Assembly (NCBI GenBank): GCA_016874735.1
Contig: VGTI01000017.1
Location: forward strand, 1 to 64,000
DNA: 64,000 nucleotides
Origin: Deltaproteobacteria bacterium
GTDB lineage: Bacteria; Bdellovibrionota_B; Oligoflexia; Oligoflexales; CAIYRB01
Direction of reading: 5' to 3'
Positions 27,700 through 36,500 of the stretch are shown in pieces (position 1 is the stretch's first letter; each line of letters starts with the position of its first letter). The notes beneath the pieces are model-generated. The model did not search any database and was not told where the DNA came from. It saw only the letters and a list, made by a program, of their open reading frames with translations. The translations under genes and the position numbers were made by a program.

Positions 27700-29112
27700 A
27701 TGGCTTTGTGTCACAAGCCCGGGCGCTACCATGCTGTTTTCAGCATAGTAGTATTCTTATGCGCTGCCTGCGCCACAGAAGACAAATCACCCAAAGAGCC
27801 TCTGGCGTTACATGCTGTTGGCGGTGAGTCTACGGACAGCAACAATAACGATAATCACCTAGCTGACAGCGCTAATGCCGCTATTGGTCGCAGTGTTAAC
27901 TTAGCGCAGATCGCTGATTCATCGACCGCGGACGAGATGAGTGATCCAGCGACTAAGTTGCCGCTTGAGATGAATCAGGATGTTGAGCGTTGGATCGACT
28001 TCTTCACCTCTCGAGACCGCGAACGCTTCCAACGGTTTCTGGAACGCGGGGAGAGATATAAACCACAGATCGTAGCTGTTTTACGGGAGCAGGGTGTTCC
28101 GCCAGAAATCTACTACCAGGCTATGATTGAAAGTGGATTCACCACCTCAGCCACTTCGCGAGCCAAGGCGGTTGGCATATGGCAATTTATGCGTGACACC
28201 GGGCGTCGTTACGGACTTCGCATAGACTCCTATGTGGACGAGCGTCGCGATCCCCTGCGGGCTACGGTTGCCGCCGCACTTTACATGAAAGATCTCTATA
28301 ACGTCTTTCAATCGTGGTACCTCGCCGTTGCTGCCTACAATGCCGGCGAAGGACGCATCATGAATACAATCATGAGGTCGAAGACTCGCGATTTTTGGGA
28401 AATGGCGCGGCGTCATGTCTTGCCGACAGAGACCATGAATTATATTCCCAAATTCATCGCGGCTACCATGATTGGCAACAACCCATCAAAGTATGGATTC
28501 AACGACCTGAGCCCTGAGTCTATGCCGCAACTTGCAGCGGTCGCAGTGCCCGCACCAGTGCGATTAAGCGATATCGCCTCTGTGAGTGGTATCCCACTGG
28601 CGCTGCTTAAGGATATTAATCCCAATCTTTTGCGCGGCATGACGCCACCTGATGGGCAAACGTACCGTATTTGGGTACCGGCGACGGAGCAGCCAAAATT
28701 CGACGGATTCAAAGATCGTCTGATGGCGCTCAGGGTCAAAGGCCTAAAAAATGTGGCAAAAAGGGAGCATGAAAAGCCGCAAATGCATCTAGTAGAGAGT
28801 GGTGACACGCTACCGCGGATTGCTTCGACCTATGGTTTGTCGGTAAAAAAAATTCAGCAGCTTAACAGTTTGCATACGGCAAAAATCACACCGGGTATGA
28901 GGCTGGTACTGGTCGATCATCGGCAATCTGTTGGTAGTCTGGTCGAAGTTGGGCGTGGCACTGAGGCATACCGTGTGCGTCATGGCGATAATTTACATTC
29001 CATCGCTAAGCGTTTTGGTACCTCGATTCGGACGCTGAAGCGCCTTAATGGGCTGCGTCATAATCACGTGGCAACGGGTCAAGTTTTGAAGATTCCTGAA
29101 GTTAAGGGATAG
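27700..29112 (+). CDS. mltD: MltD-like membrane-bound lytic transglycosylase
   Basis: 470-aa lipoprotein enzyme that cleaves peptidoglycan glycan strands. The signal ends at LCAAC (Cys24). The SLT catalytic domain spans about residues 120-270, with catalytic Glu144 in MIESGF and the family motifs AVGIWQFM and AVAAYNAGEG. Two LysM domains follow (about 365-408 opening HLVESGDTLPRIA, and 425-467 opening YRVRHGDNLHSIA), which bind peptidoglycan. This is the domain order of MltD. The next gene starts 2 bp after its stop, so the two are probably one unit. Confidence 0.93.
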   Translation: MALCHKPGRYHAVFSIVVFLCAACATEDKSPKEPLALHAVGGESTDSNNNDNHLADSANAAIGRSVNLAQIADSSTADEMSDPATKLPLEMNQDVERWIDFFTSRDRERFQRFLERGERYKPQIVAVLREQGVPPEIYYQAMIESGFTTSATSRAKAVGIWQFMRDTGRRYGLRIDSYVDERRDPLRATVAAALYMKDLYNVFQSWYLAVAAYNAGEGRIMNTIMRSKTRDFWEMARRHVLPTETMNYIPKFIAATMIGNNPSKYGFNDLSPESMPQLAAVAVPAPVRLSDIASVSGIPLALLKDINPNLLRGMTPPDGQTYRIWVPATEQPKFDGFKDRLMALRVKGLKNVAKREHEKPQMHLVESGDTLPRIASTYGLSVKKIQQLNSLHTAKITPGMRLVLVDHRQSVGSLVEVGRGTEAYRVRHGDNLHSIAKRFGTSIRTLKRLNGLRHNHVATGQVLKIPEVKG

Positions 29113-29114
29113 CG

Positions 29115-29903
29115 ATGCGAATAGGTACAAGGCGATTGATTACAGTAATTATCTTGTTGGCTGGTATCACTCACTGCCGTGGTATCGATAAGTCGGATGC
29201 TGACCGTAGCGACCTCAAGGCGGAGAAACTGTGGTACGACCCTAGCGGTACGGTGCAGAGTTGTGAGCGCCAGCCTGCAACGTGTCCAGTTAGTATGGGA
29301 GATCCCCGACTTTTTATCGATACCTGTGTGAAACAGGGGTTTCAGGCAAAGTCTTGTGGATGTTTAGTGCTGTGTACCGGGGTCATCAAAGGATTGCAGC
29401 TGACTGATGCAAATGTCGTGCAAGAACAGCAGCAGGCAAAAAGTAAAACTGTATGCGCGGCTGCTGACCAGGGAGTGATCCATGACACGAAAGCACTGCG
29501 ACGTCCCGGCACAAGCTTGGATCGCTGTCTCACATCCCATGTCTGTCATGGCAGGCTAGGCCTGTGCTCCGGATCTGATCTTGCGACCTCCCAGCGACTT
29601 AGGGATATGGCGCGTCGTGGGTGTGCGGACGCAGTGCTTTCGGCCTTCTGTCCGAACGAATTTCACGATACTTTTGCCTGTCCCGAAAAATCCGTCCAGC
29701 ATCTTAGCTCCGTGTGGACTGATCTGAAACAAAAAGACGATGCGCCTAAGCGCTGCATGCGTCATGTCATTTGTAGTGACAGAAATACTGGCTGTGATCA
29801 GGTTGGTTTGCGGCAGGCGCTCGAGATTAAAAAAGTCGTCGATCAACCTGGATGCACGTATTGGTTAAGGGTGTTCTGCGCGGTTGGATCGCAGTCCTGG
29901 TGA
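29115..29903 (+). CDS. Cysteine-rich exported protein with two related C-x5-C-x6-C modules
   Basis: 262 aa with an N-terminal signal sequence (LITVIILLAGITHC) and 19 cysteines. Two C-terminal segments share a spacing: C-x5-C-x6-C-x18-C-x8-C, then C-x5-C-x6-C-x19-C-x7-C, each opening with Arg-Cys and ending Phe-Cys. An earlier region (SCGCLVLC) may be a degraded third copy. Disulfide-bonded and exported is a reasonable reading; the signal Cys may be lipidated, although GITHC is a poor lipobox. It directly follows mltD (2 bp gap), suggesting a wall- or envelope-related partner. Family not recognised. Confidence 0.7.
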   Translation: MRIGTRRLITVIILLAGITHCRGIDKSDADRSDLKAEKLWYDPSGTVQSCERQPATCPVSMGDPRLFIDTCVKQGFQAKSCGCLVLCTGVIKGLQLTDANVVQEQQQAKSKTVCAAADQGVIHDTKALRRPGTSLDRCLTSHVCHGRLGLCSGSDLATSQRLRDMARRGCADAVLSAFCPNEFHDTFACPEKSVQHLSSVWTDLKQKDDAPKRCMRHVICSDRNTGCDQVGLRQALEIKKVVDQPGCTYWLRVFCAVGSQSW

Positions 29904-30026
29904 TGCTGGGAAACCATAACATAAAGTAATTAATACAAAAAAGATTTACTCGTGGGTTTAGCCTAAAGCTTTTTTGGTAATTTCCGAAAAACATGAGCGC
30001 GTGTGCTTGGTTGAGGAAAAGCGCTC

Positions 30027-31691
30027 ATGTTTATCTTGCCTCTTGGCTTAGGAACCAAAATCCGTCGTGTGCCAGTGGTCTCGCTACTGCTAGCCGCGGC
30101 CTGGATATGCGTATTCTTTTTTGATCGATCGCAGGCTCGCGTAACCGATGGCATCTTCAACGCAGCGGCTCGCAGCGGTATAAAAGATGCGGCGCGCAAT
30201 CTATTTCAAGAATACTGCGAAGCTCATAGCGGCAAACCCAAGCTGTGTGCCCGTTATGCGGTGCTCATCAAAACTGGGTTTCCAAGTAAAGCACCAATAC
30301 GCAGAGGGGTAGCGCGTCTATCTTTTGAGGACTATGAAAATCTTGGTAAAGAGCAACACCTAGCAGCAGGATTACGTGATCATTTTAGTCATTGTGGATC
30401 ATCCAAAAGATGTTTTCTTTATAAAGATCTTATTTGGTCATTTGCCACAGCTCGCACGAAACTCAATGAATCGCTGCAGCATCTGGGTTCGTATAGTACC
30501 TATCTTAAAGCTGAGAAAAATTATCTTGGCGAATTACGGCGTGTTTGTCTCAATGCGCAGTGCCTAGTGAAGGGGAATGTAAATTTCGGCTCAGTGATTT
30601 GGTCACAAATGCGCCATGGTAGTTTGACTCATCTCATGGGGAATATTTTTGCACTGCTCATTTTTGGTATTTATGCGGAGCAAAGAACGCGTCGATGGAT
30701 TTATCTCATTTCTATACTCAGTGCTGGCAGCGTCGGCATGATCATTCACGCCTACTACTTCTCCGGGCGCGATACGATCTCGCTTGGGGGTTCCGCGATC
30801 GTCAGTGCCGTTATGGGGATGTTTTACGTGTTCTTCTTCCACACGAAGATGCGCTTTTTAGTTTGGTTGCCTCGTAAAATATATTGGGGTACGAGCTATT
30901 ACGTTGAAATTCGTTATGCATTTCCGCTGCTGTTTGTATTGGCAGATATAGCTGGAAGCCTGGATAGCGGTTTTAGTGAGTTGCATCTGGGCACTGTAGC
31001 CCATATGGCCCATATATTTGGCTTTATGGCGGGTGTTGGGGTGGGGCTGATCATTCGAACTCTGCGCCAACTACCGGCCAGTCTTCTTTATGAAAGCGAA
31101 ATTGATGACCTCCTGCACTTAGAGAGTATGCGCGGGCTGGCTAACCAGCTAAAATTTGCGGACGAAATGTTAGCCCGTAACCCCGATAATTTGCGCGCAC
31201 GGGCTTTAGGCTGCGCCGCAGCACTGAGATGGATGCCGCATGATTCGCGCGAACAAAACGCTGCGCTTGGTGCACAGACAGATAGATTTTTAAAAAATCA
31301 TCTTGCGGAATTTTGCTCACGAAGTATCGAGCGTGGAAGCGTTATGACGGCCAATAAATTGCTAGAAAAACTGCCCATAGGTGTTCCCTATCAAGTCATT
31401 TTAGCAAACCTTAAGCAATCTACCTTAGTCACGTTGATAAATGTGGCAGTCAAGACTGGTCAAATCTGGTTGTCTCTCAGACTGGCTGATATGCTGCTGC
31501 TTCAATTCACCTTATCAAAACGCTACGACGAAGTGGCATCGCATGCCGCGGACCTTATTGCCAGTCTACCGCTCACCACGACGAATATGCGCAGTGTGAG
31601 TGCTTACCTTAAAACTCACCCCAATATGCCACTTAGCGACAGATTCGGTGCATGGCTAAGTAATGCCCAAGAGGAGTTGAAGGCTAGCTAA
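30027..31691 (+). CDS. Rhomboid-family intramembrane protein with large extra domains
   Basis: 554 aa. A membrane helix at residues 14-29, a soluble insert of about 150 residues, then a rhomboid core: HGSLTHLMGNIFALLIFG (loop-1/TM2 His-Asn motif), DTISLGGSAIVSAVMG (TM4 serine, Ser256) and VAHMAHIFGFMAGVGVG (TM6, His329). The usual GxSG is GGSA here. A helical cytoplasmic domain of about 200 residues follows (NPDNLRARALGCAAAL and on). Rhomboids cut membrane proteins; the Ser-His pair is present but the Gly after Ser is replaced, so protease activity is not certain. Overlaps the RDD gene by 1 base (TAATG). Confidence 0.8.
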   Translation: MFILPLGLGTKIRRVPVVSLLLAAAWICVFFFDRSQARVTDGIFNAAARSGIKDAARNLFQEYCEAHSGKPKLCARYAVLIKTGFPSKAPIRRGVARLSFEDYENLGKEQHLAAGLRDHFSHCGSSKRCFLYKDLIWSFATARTKLNESLQHLGSYSTYLKAEKNYLGELRRVCLNAQCLVKGNVNFGSVIWSQMRHGSLTHLMGNIFALLIFGIYAEQRTRRWIYLISILSAGSVGMIIHAYYFSGRDTISLGGSAIVSAVMGMFYVFFFHTKMRFLVWLPRKIYWGTSYYVEIRYAFPLLFVLADIAGSLDSGFSELHLGTVAHMAHIFGFMAGVGVGLIIRTLRQLPASLLYESEIDDLLHLESMRGLANQLKFADEMLARNPDNLRARALGCAAALRWMPHDSREQNAALGAQTDRFLKNHLAEFCSRSIERGSVMTANKLLEKLPIGVPYQVILANLKQSTLVTLINVAVKTGQIWLSLRLADMLLLQFTLSKRYDEVASHAADLIASLPLTTTNMRSVSAYLKTHPNMPLSDRFGAWLSNAQEELKAS

Positions 31692-32209
31692 TGCGGAATG
31701 CACGACCAGATTTAGTACCAATGTCCGAGCGCTTTCGCTCCGCGCGTATACCGCTATTTCAAGTCGTCGATGATTTGAGTCTTTATAAGCCGGCTTCGTT
31801 TGTACAAAGGTGGTATGCACTGACTTTAGATATCGCATTTTTAGGCCCACTCAATGTCTTGGTAGGCATTCCCTTCGCAAGGCAATTAGAGCACCTTGAG
31901 GTCTTAGGACAGACTCCTAAGTTAATCCTGTTAGGCCTCTTCATTAAGCTGACTCCAATCCTGATTTACGTGGTTTTTCCGACTTGGTTAACGGGGCAGA
32001 CGCTAGGCAAGAGAATGGTCGGGATTAAAATCATTCAGTCCGATTATCGGCCATCCCTAAGTCTCGGGCAGGTGTTCCTGCGTGAGACCCTAGGTAAGCT
32101 TTTAGTACTGTTAACTCTTGGGTTTGGCATCATCGCGGTGTTCAGTAGTAGGAGGCGGCGTGGTTGGCATGATCGTTTGAGCCGGACCATGGTGATCGAC
32201 GTCAGTTAG
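31691..32209 (+). CDS. RDD-family membrane protein
   Basis: 172 aa, with an RDD domain: VQRWYALTLDIAFLGPLNV (first helix with the Arg/Asp positions), a second helix pair, and GQTLGKRMVGIKII leading to the last helix and GWHDRLSRTMVI, the conserved C-terminal HD motif. RDD proteins are small membrane proteins of mostly unknown transport or regulatory role. It starts within the rhomboid stop codon (TAATG) and its last 99 bp are antisense to the following lipoprotein-like gene. Confidence 0.85.
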   Translation: MRNARPDLVPMSERFRSARIPLFQVVDDLSLYKPASFVQRWYALTLDIAFLGPLNVLVGIPFARQLEHLEVLGQTPKLILLGLFIKLTPILIYVVFPTWLTGQTLGKRMVGIKIIQSDYRPSLSLGQVFLRETLGKLLVLLTLGFGIIAVFSSRRRRGWHDRLSRTMVIDVS

Positions 32210-32854
32210 GCGGATCTTCTGCTTGATCGTCCACTGTGGCTCTTTGAGCTCAGTGAGTATGAGCCATGTCTCAGTCGATGTTGCCGTGGATGAGACGATA
32301 TAGACGAGAGCAAGGCCATCGCTTTTACATAGGGCTGGGCGCGCAGCGCTGATGATTGCTTTCAAATAGGGGCGCTGCGCGGCAAGGCTTGGCCAGCCGC
32401 TTGGATGCATCAAGCGATTGATTTCGCTTATGCTGGCCTTTTCAACGGATTCTGGTGTGGTTACGGTCGCGGGCAAGAAATAACGCTGCGTATTGTGACG
32501 CATCAAAGTGCGCACGCATTCTTTGTCGGTGCCAGGCAATTCTTTGATAATTGCGGCAGGTACTAATGGCATTTTTTTTGCCTTGGACTTCGCTATTGGT
32601 AGCGATTCCTCAATCAGTAAGAGCCGATGATCCTCACTCCCGTGATTATTGTGTCGGTCCGCCAGTAGCTCCCGCATGACGTCTAATAGCAGCTCTGTTT
32701 CTTTGACTGGTATGAGTGGCCGCCCAGACTCTGGGTCTTTCGCTACTAGCCATTGGGCCGGGTCGGACTTAGGACCGAAGCATGCCGCAGTGGACCAGAT
32801 GGGCAAAGCCCATACGGCGGCTACGACGACCGAGCGCCAGAATCGCTGTGGCAT
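32111..32854 (-). CDS. Orphan exported protein, possible lipoprotein
   Basis: About 247 aa. I chose ATG 32854, which has AAGGGAG upstream and begins a clear signal peptide (RFWRSVVVAAVWALPIW, ending STAAC). An ORF to 32950 exists but its extra residues look non-coding. The mature part is mixed alpha/beta with no family I recognise; the C-terminus is Pro/Thr-rich and charged. The 3' end overlaps the RDD gene by 99 bp on the opposite strand. The proline dehydrogenase gene diverges from it. Confidence 0.6.
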   Translation of the reverse strand: MPQRFWRSVVVAAVWALPIWSTAACFGPKSDPAQWLVAKDPESGRPLIPVKETELLLDVMRELLADRHNNHGSEDHRLLLIEESLPIAKSKAKKMPLVPAAIIKELPGTDKECVRTLMRHNTQRYFLPATVTTPESVEKASISEINRLMHPSGWPSLAAQRPYLKAIISAARPALCKSDGLALVYIVSSTATSTETWLILTELKEPQWTIKQKIRLTDVDHHGPAQTIMPTTPPPTTEHRDDAKPKS

Positions 32855-32999
32855 GGTGACTCCCTTGAGTAGCCGGTGGGCTATAGTTATCATAGCAGAT
32901 ATACGGGGTATTTTGGCCGCGGGCGGAGCTGCCGAGAAAGCTGTGGGCAAGGCTTCTCACTTTTACTATAGCTTGGTGACCATTTGGGAGGCGCCTTTA

Positions 33000-34217
33000 G
33001 TGAATACCAGGTCGCAACTTGATTTTACCAACACCGAGATCGCCTTTGAGTCTAGTTCGACGGCTGAATTACTCAAGGCGAGAGCGCTATTTGCGTCATT
33101 CAATTTTCCGTTGCTGATCAAATCAGGCACGGCGCTGATTGATTGGGCTCTGACCAAAAGGCTACCGATCACCCCATTAGTCCGTTTGGCGGTGTTCGAT
33201 CATTTTTGTGGCGGCATCACGATCGAGGATTGTCAGCGCAAGGTGGCCTTTCTTGGCAGTAGTGGAGTCCGTTCCGTTCTCGATTACTCCGTTGAGGGAC
33301 TGGGTAACGAGCAGGCCTTTGATGCGGCAGTGGTGGAGACTGAGCGGGCTATTGAGCAGGCGAAGACGACGCAACTCATGCCCTTTTGCGTGTTCAAGAT
33401 GACTGGTGTCGGGCGCTTTGATCTCCTCGCCAAGGCCTCGACCGATGAGGTTTTGAGCGCCGCAGAGACGAGGGAACTAGAGCGCATTGAGAGGCGCGTA
33501 CACACCCTCTGTGCAGCTGCCGCAGCCGCCGGGCGACGTATTCTAGTTGATGCAGAGGAGACTTGGTTACAGGTTGCCATTGATCGCATCATCGAACGTA
33601 TGATGCAGGAATTTAATCGCGATACTCCGGTCGTATATAACACCGTACAGATGTACCGTGCAGATCGACTCGCCTATCTGAAAGCCTGTCATGCGCGGGC
33701 CAAGGCTGGTGGTTATAAGGTGGGCGTGAAGTTGGTGCGTGGCGCGTATATGGAGAAAGAGCGGCAGCGGGCGGCGGCCCTGGGGTTGCCGAGTCCCATT
33801 CATCCGAGTAAGGCTGCGACTGACGCAGCGTACGACGCAGCGATCGAGTTCTGCGTCGATCACATCGGCGATTTTGGTGTCTTCGCTGGGACCCACAACG
33901 AGGTTTCGCTCAAAAAGCTAACCGCGCTCATGACGAAGCACGGCCTCCAAGCGAACGACTCCAGAATCGAAATGTCTCAACTGCTGGGGATGAGCGACAA
34001 CCTGACGTTTAATTTGGCCCACCATGGTTACCTGACATCTAAATACGTCCCATACGGGCCTGTTGCCGCCGTGCTGCCTTATTTGGTTAGGCGTGCAGAG
34101 GAAAACAGTGCCGTGGCAGGCCAGGCTGGTCGCGAGTTAAGTCTCATCGATCGCGAGCTAAAAAGGCGAGCGCGCAAGGTCAGGTCCCGACTAACGCAGA
34201 CATCCAAGCGCCCTTAG
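33000..34217 (+). CDS. Proline dehydrogenase (monofunctional)
   Basis: FAD-dependent oxidation of proline to pyrroline-5-carboxylate. About 405 aa. The TIM-barrel motifs are present: LDYSVEG, FKMTGVGRFDLLAK, ILVDAEETW, YNTVQMYR, KLVRGAYMEKERQRA, GTHNEVSL and SQLLGMSD with the closing VPYGPV and YLVRRAEENS. An open frame extends upstream to 32649, but GTG 33000 has GGGAGG 8 nt before it and starts where homology is expected (LDFTNTEIAF). No P5C dehydrogenase domain is fused or adjacent, unlike PutA. Overlaps the convergent yhbY by 4 bp. Confidence 0.92.
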   Translation: MNTRSQLDFTNTEIAFESSSTAELLKARALFASFNFPLLIKSGTALIDWALTKRLPITPLVRLAVFDHFCGGITIEDCQRKVAFLGSSGVRSVLDYSVEGLGNEQAFDAAVVETERAIEQAKTTQLMPFCVFKMTGVGRFDLLAKASTDEVLSAAETRELERIERRVHTLCAAAAAAGRRILVDAEETWLQVAIDRIIERMMQEFNRDTPVVYNTVQMYRADRLAYLKACHARAKAGGYKVGVKLVRGAYMEKERQRAAALGLPSPIHPSKAATDAAYDAAIEFCVDHIGDFGVFAGTHNEVSLKKLTALMTKHGLQANDSRIEMSQLLGMSDNLTFNLAHHGYLTSKYVPYGPVAAVLPYLVRRAEENSAVAGQAGRELSLIDRELKRRARKVRSRLTQTSKRP

Positions 34218-34507
34218 ATACGAATCTTGGCCTTCTCACTAGGGCGGTATAGCACTGCTATACGGCCTATAGTTTGAACCAAAGAAGCCTCGGTAGCCCC
34301 AGCTAGCTGCTCAGCAAGATCGTAGAACTCTACGGCGTCATCAGCGCTTAAGCGCACTTTGATCAGCTCGTGATCGTTCAGGTTGCGTTTAACTTCCCGC
34401 ACTAGGGAGTCGGCAAAGCCGGCTTTACCCATCTGTACTGCAGGGTTAAGGCTGTGTGCAAGGCCACGAAGTTTACAAATTTGTTTACGCGTCAAAGTCA
34501 TAGGCAC
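34214..34507 (-). CDS. yhbY: YhbY-like CRM-domain RNA-binding protein
   Basis: 97 aa, the normal single CRM-domain size. Typical sequence: LTRKQICKLRGLAHSLNPAV, the GxxG-type loop MGKAGF, then ELIKVRL, and a C-terminal IGRIAVLYRPS. In E. coli YhbY associates with 50S precursors (family knowledge). It lies on the minus strand after a terminator that separates it from the small basic membrane protein gene, and converges with proline dehydrogenase, overlapping it by 4 bp. Confidence 0.92.
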   Translation of the reverse strand: MPMTLTRKQICKLRGLAHSLNPAVQMGKAGFADSLVREVKRNLNDHELIKVRLSADDAVEFYDLAEQLAGATEASLVQTIGRIAVLYRPSEKAKIRI

Positions 34508-34540
34508 CGGTAGTTATACGGACAGAGTGAGGTTGTCAAG

Positions 34541-34568
34541 TAAAAGGCCCGGCGGATGAAGGCCGGGC
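34541..34568 (-). terminator. Rho-independent terminator
   Basis: On the minus strand a GCCCGGC stem (34562-34568) pairs perfectly with GCCGGGC (34547-34553) across an 8-nt loop and is followed by CTTTTACTT. It sits just downstream of the stop of the small basic membrane-protein gene and upstream of yhbY, so yhbY probably has its own promoter in the short remaining gap or depends on read-through. Confidence 0.8.
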
Positions 34569-34593
34569 GTCAAACTCTCGATGGCCAACAGGA

Positions 34594-34953
34594 TCAGTTG
34601 GATCCGTGATAACCGGTGCGGTAGTAGTTGTGGCTGCCGCGTAGGTTGGCTAGCTGGCGCTTCTTGCCACGGCTATGAGTCCGCTTTTTACCGTGCTTGG
34701 CTAAGGATGCCTTAGTGCGAGGAATGTGACAGCCATAGGTTCTGACGGGGCGATGCTTGGCGCCGCTGTATACCACGCGGCGTGGGCTGTAACCCGAGGG
34801 TTTGCCAGCTGAGTTATCGAGCCACTGACGAGCTACGCGCTGTACCTGTACCTTCGGGGTAAACAGATTTCTGTAGATGGCGTAGCCGCCACCGAAGGCG
34901 ATCAACAAGGCGATGATCATTGCTTTAAATGAGCGACGGTTTTTGGGTTTCAT
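34594..34953 (-). CDS. Small basic single-span membrane protein
   Basis: About 119 aa from ATG 34953, which has AAGGAA upstream. An N-terminal basic patch precedes one transmembrane helix (AMIIALLIAFGGGYAIY); the rest is Arg/Lys/His/Tyr-rich (KHGKKRTHSRGKKRQL, SHNYYRTGYHGSN), with one cysteine. The frame continues up to ATG 35130 (178 aa), also with a weak GGAAG site; the added residues are basic and Ser/Pro-rich, so the true start is open. Not recognised. The positive tail could contact nucleic acid, anionic lipid or wall polymer. Confidence 0.6.
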   Translation of the reverse strand: MKPKNRRSFKAMIIALLIAFGGGYAIYRNLFTPKVQVQRVARQWLDNSAGKPSGYSPRRVVYSGAKHRPVRTYGCHIPRTKASLAKHGKKRTHSRGKKRQLANLRGSHNYYRTGYHGSN

Positions 34954-35371
34954 GCTGGAATTTCCTTTAGACAGCGGAGAGGCAGTATGGTGAACAGGCA
35001 GCTGGAACTTACTTTTCTTAACGACGGAACGGGGAGTAGACGGACTGGCAGGCTTTCCCATAATGGTCGTAAGAAAGCGCCGGACAGGCTGAGAAATCTT
35101 GGTTTTACGGTGAGAATCTCGGGACGACATAGGCAGCAGCTTCCACGGGAGAGACCTGCAAGGAGGCAGGTTAGGGCAGGGGGAGAATCAGCAACTAGCA
35201 CCGCTGGGGGCGGGGCTAGCTACAGTAGAGCAAAGCCTAGGCCAGTTGCGGCACTAGTCGGAAGATGCCGAAATTACTGGCTTGGGCTATGTAGCAAGGT
35301 GAAGTAGGGGTGTCAAAATTTTATACGGTTGCGCCTGGGGCTGACACCCTATCAAGCAGATGGACCGGTGA
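34954..35371. other. 418-bp interval with no firm gene
   Basis: Holds the possible N-terminal extension of the basic membrane protein (up to 35130, minus strand), a candidate minus-strand promoter at 35288-35316, and a perfect 8-bp inverted repeat GGGTGTCA (35308-35315) with TGACACCC (35342-35349). On the minus strand the repeat follows the stop of the three-module cysteine gene but has no T-run, so it is a weak terminator at best. Confidence 0.4.
35288..35316 (-). promoter_or_regulatory. Candidate sigma-70-like promoter
   Basis: Minus strand TTGACA (35311-35316), a 17-nt spacer, and TACATA (35288-35293). The -35 box is perfect, the -10 is poor (3 of 6). Orientation and place fit the small basic membrane-protein gene downstream. 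Tentative. Confidence 0.25.
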
Positions 35372-36331
35372 TTAACGCTGCCGCCACTTAGGTTTGAACT
35401 CTAAGGGTGCCTGTGGTTCAACGTCGGGCTTGGCCGTGATTGGTGCGCCGTTTGGTAGCGACAGCCACTGTTCACTGCTCATTTCATAGACCAGGACATT
35501 ATCCACGCCCAGTTTTTTGAGGTAAAGCTCGGAGTTTTTGATTTCGCGTTTCCGACATTTTTCGACGCGGTAAACATAGGAATAGTAGGATGCGATCCTG
35601 CCCTCCAGGCCGGCGCACGCTTCATCTATAGGTATGACCTCGACGCCAGCCTCTCCCGAAAGCATCTTGGCGAATAGGGCGTCTACCACCGAGCCAATGG
35701 GCTTGCCCGTTGCTATGTTTTCAAACTCTATGGCGCTCAAGGCTAAAATCTCACCTTTTTTATCCTGACGATGCTCACGGTGCTCAATGTAAGTCATCCA
35801 GTCGGGGAAAATACGTTTCTTACATTTCTCGACAAAATAAACATCAACGTTTGAGTAGGTAATGTAATGTCCTTCCAGCTTGCCGCAGCCGCGTGCGTTC
35901 TTGAGACTTGTGGCTTCATCGAGAGGCTCGCCCTCGGGCAATGCAGCTACGACGTCACTGTCGACATCCTGAACTCTGGTGCCACCGCGCTGCATGTTGT
36001 AGACCGTCTTGTTGTCGCGTAGTGGACGACGCTGGCAATGCTCTACTTTATAAATGTCGTCATAAAAGGCGATGATGCGCCCCTCGACCTGCGCGCAAAT
36101 GCGATTGACCTCGTCTTTGGAAAACTTTTTGCGCACCCCAGGAGTATCAGGCACAGGTGGGAAATCCGATTCAACGTCATCAGCTGCTTTGTCTTTAGCT
36201 TTTTTATCTGAGGTAGCCGTGCCTTCGGCGGGTGCAGGGCCGTCACTCTGTGCGGTACCACGAGTGGTGCCGAAGAGGCCTAACACAAAGACAAGAATCA
36301 GTAGGTGATTGGTTGGGTGTTTCGTCTTCAT
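35372..36331 (-). CDS. Exported protein made of three tandem two-cysteine modules
   Basis: 319 aa with a signal peptide (LLILVFVLGLFGTTRGTAQ), a Lys/Asp/Pro linker to about residue 70, then three copies of a roughly 70-80-residue module. Each opens C-x2-[VL]-E-G-[RH], continues with aromatic residues and [VI]-Y-x-V-E-x-C-x-[RK]-R (copies: IYKVEHCQRR, VYFVEKCKKR, VYRVEKCRKR), and ends G-x-P-[IL] (EGEPL, TGKPI, NGAPI). Two cysteines per copy suggest one disulfide each. No family recognised. Minus strand, 169 bp downstream of the HTH/ImmA-like gene; relation unknown. Confidence 0.75.
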   Translation of the reverse strand: MKTKHPTNHLLILVFVLGLFGTTRGTAQSDGPAPAEGTATSDKKAKDKAADDVESDFPPVPDTPGVRKKFSKDEVNRICAQVEGRIIAFYDDIYKVEHCQRRPLRDNKTVYNMQRGGTRVQDVDSDVVAALPEGEPLDEATSLKNARGCGKLEGHYITYSNVDVYFVEKCKKRIFPDWMTYIEHREHRQDKKGEILALSAIEFENIATGKPIGSVVDALFAKMLSGEAGVEVIPIDEACAGLEGRIASYYSYVYRVEKCRKREIKNSELYLKKLGVDNVLVYEMSSEQWLSLPNGAPITAKPDVEPQAPLEFKPKWRQR

Positions 36332-36500
36332 GGTCCATCCCTAGGTCTTGTAACATCCCTGACCTAGATGGATTATCGGCACGGATTGGGAATACTAAAA
36401 TAATTTTTTGCCGTAGCTGCCAAATGAGGCTCGCTACCAACGTCCGTGGAAGGCATAAATACTAATATATTTGGGTTGTTATCGCCGTTTCGCTGGCAAA

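Noticed and set aside
32649-32999. Upstream extension of the proline dehydrogenase frame
   Set aside because: The residues are Ser/Arg-rich with no homology, run antisense to a gene with its own signal peptide, and GTG 33000 has a strong GGGAGG site.
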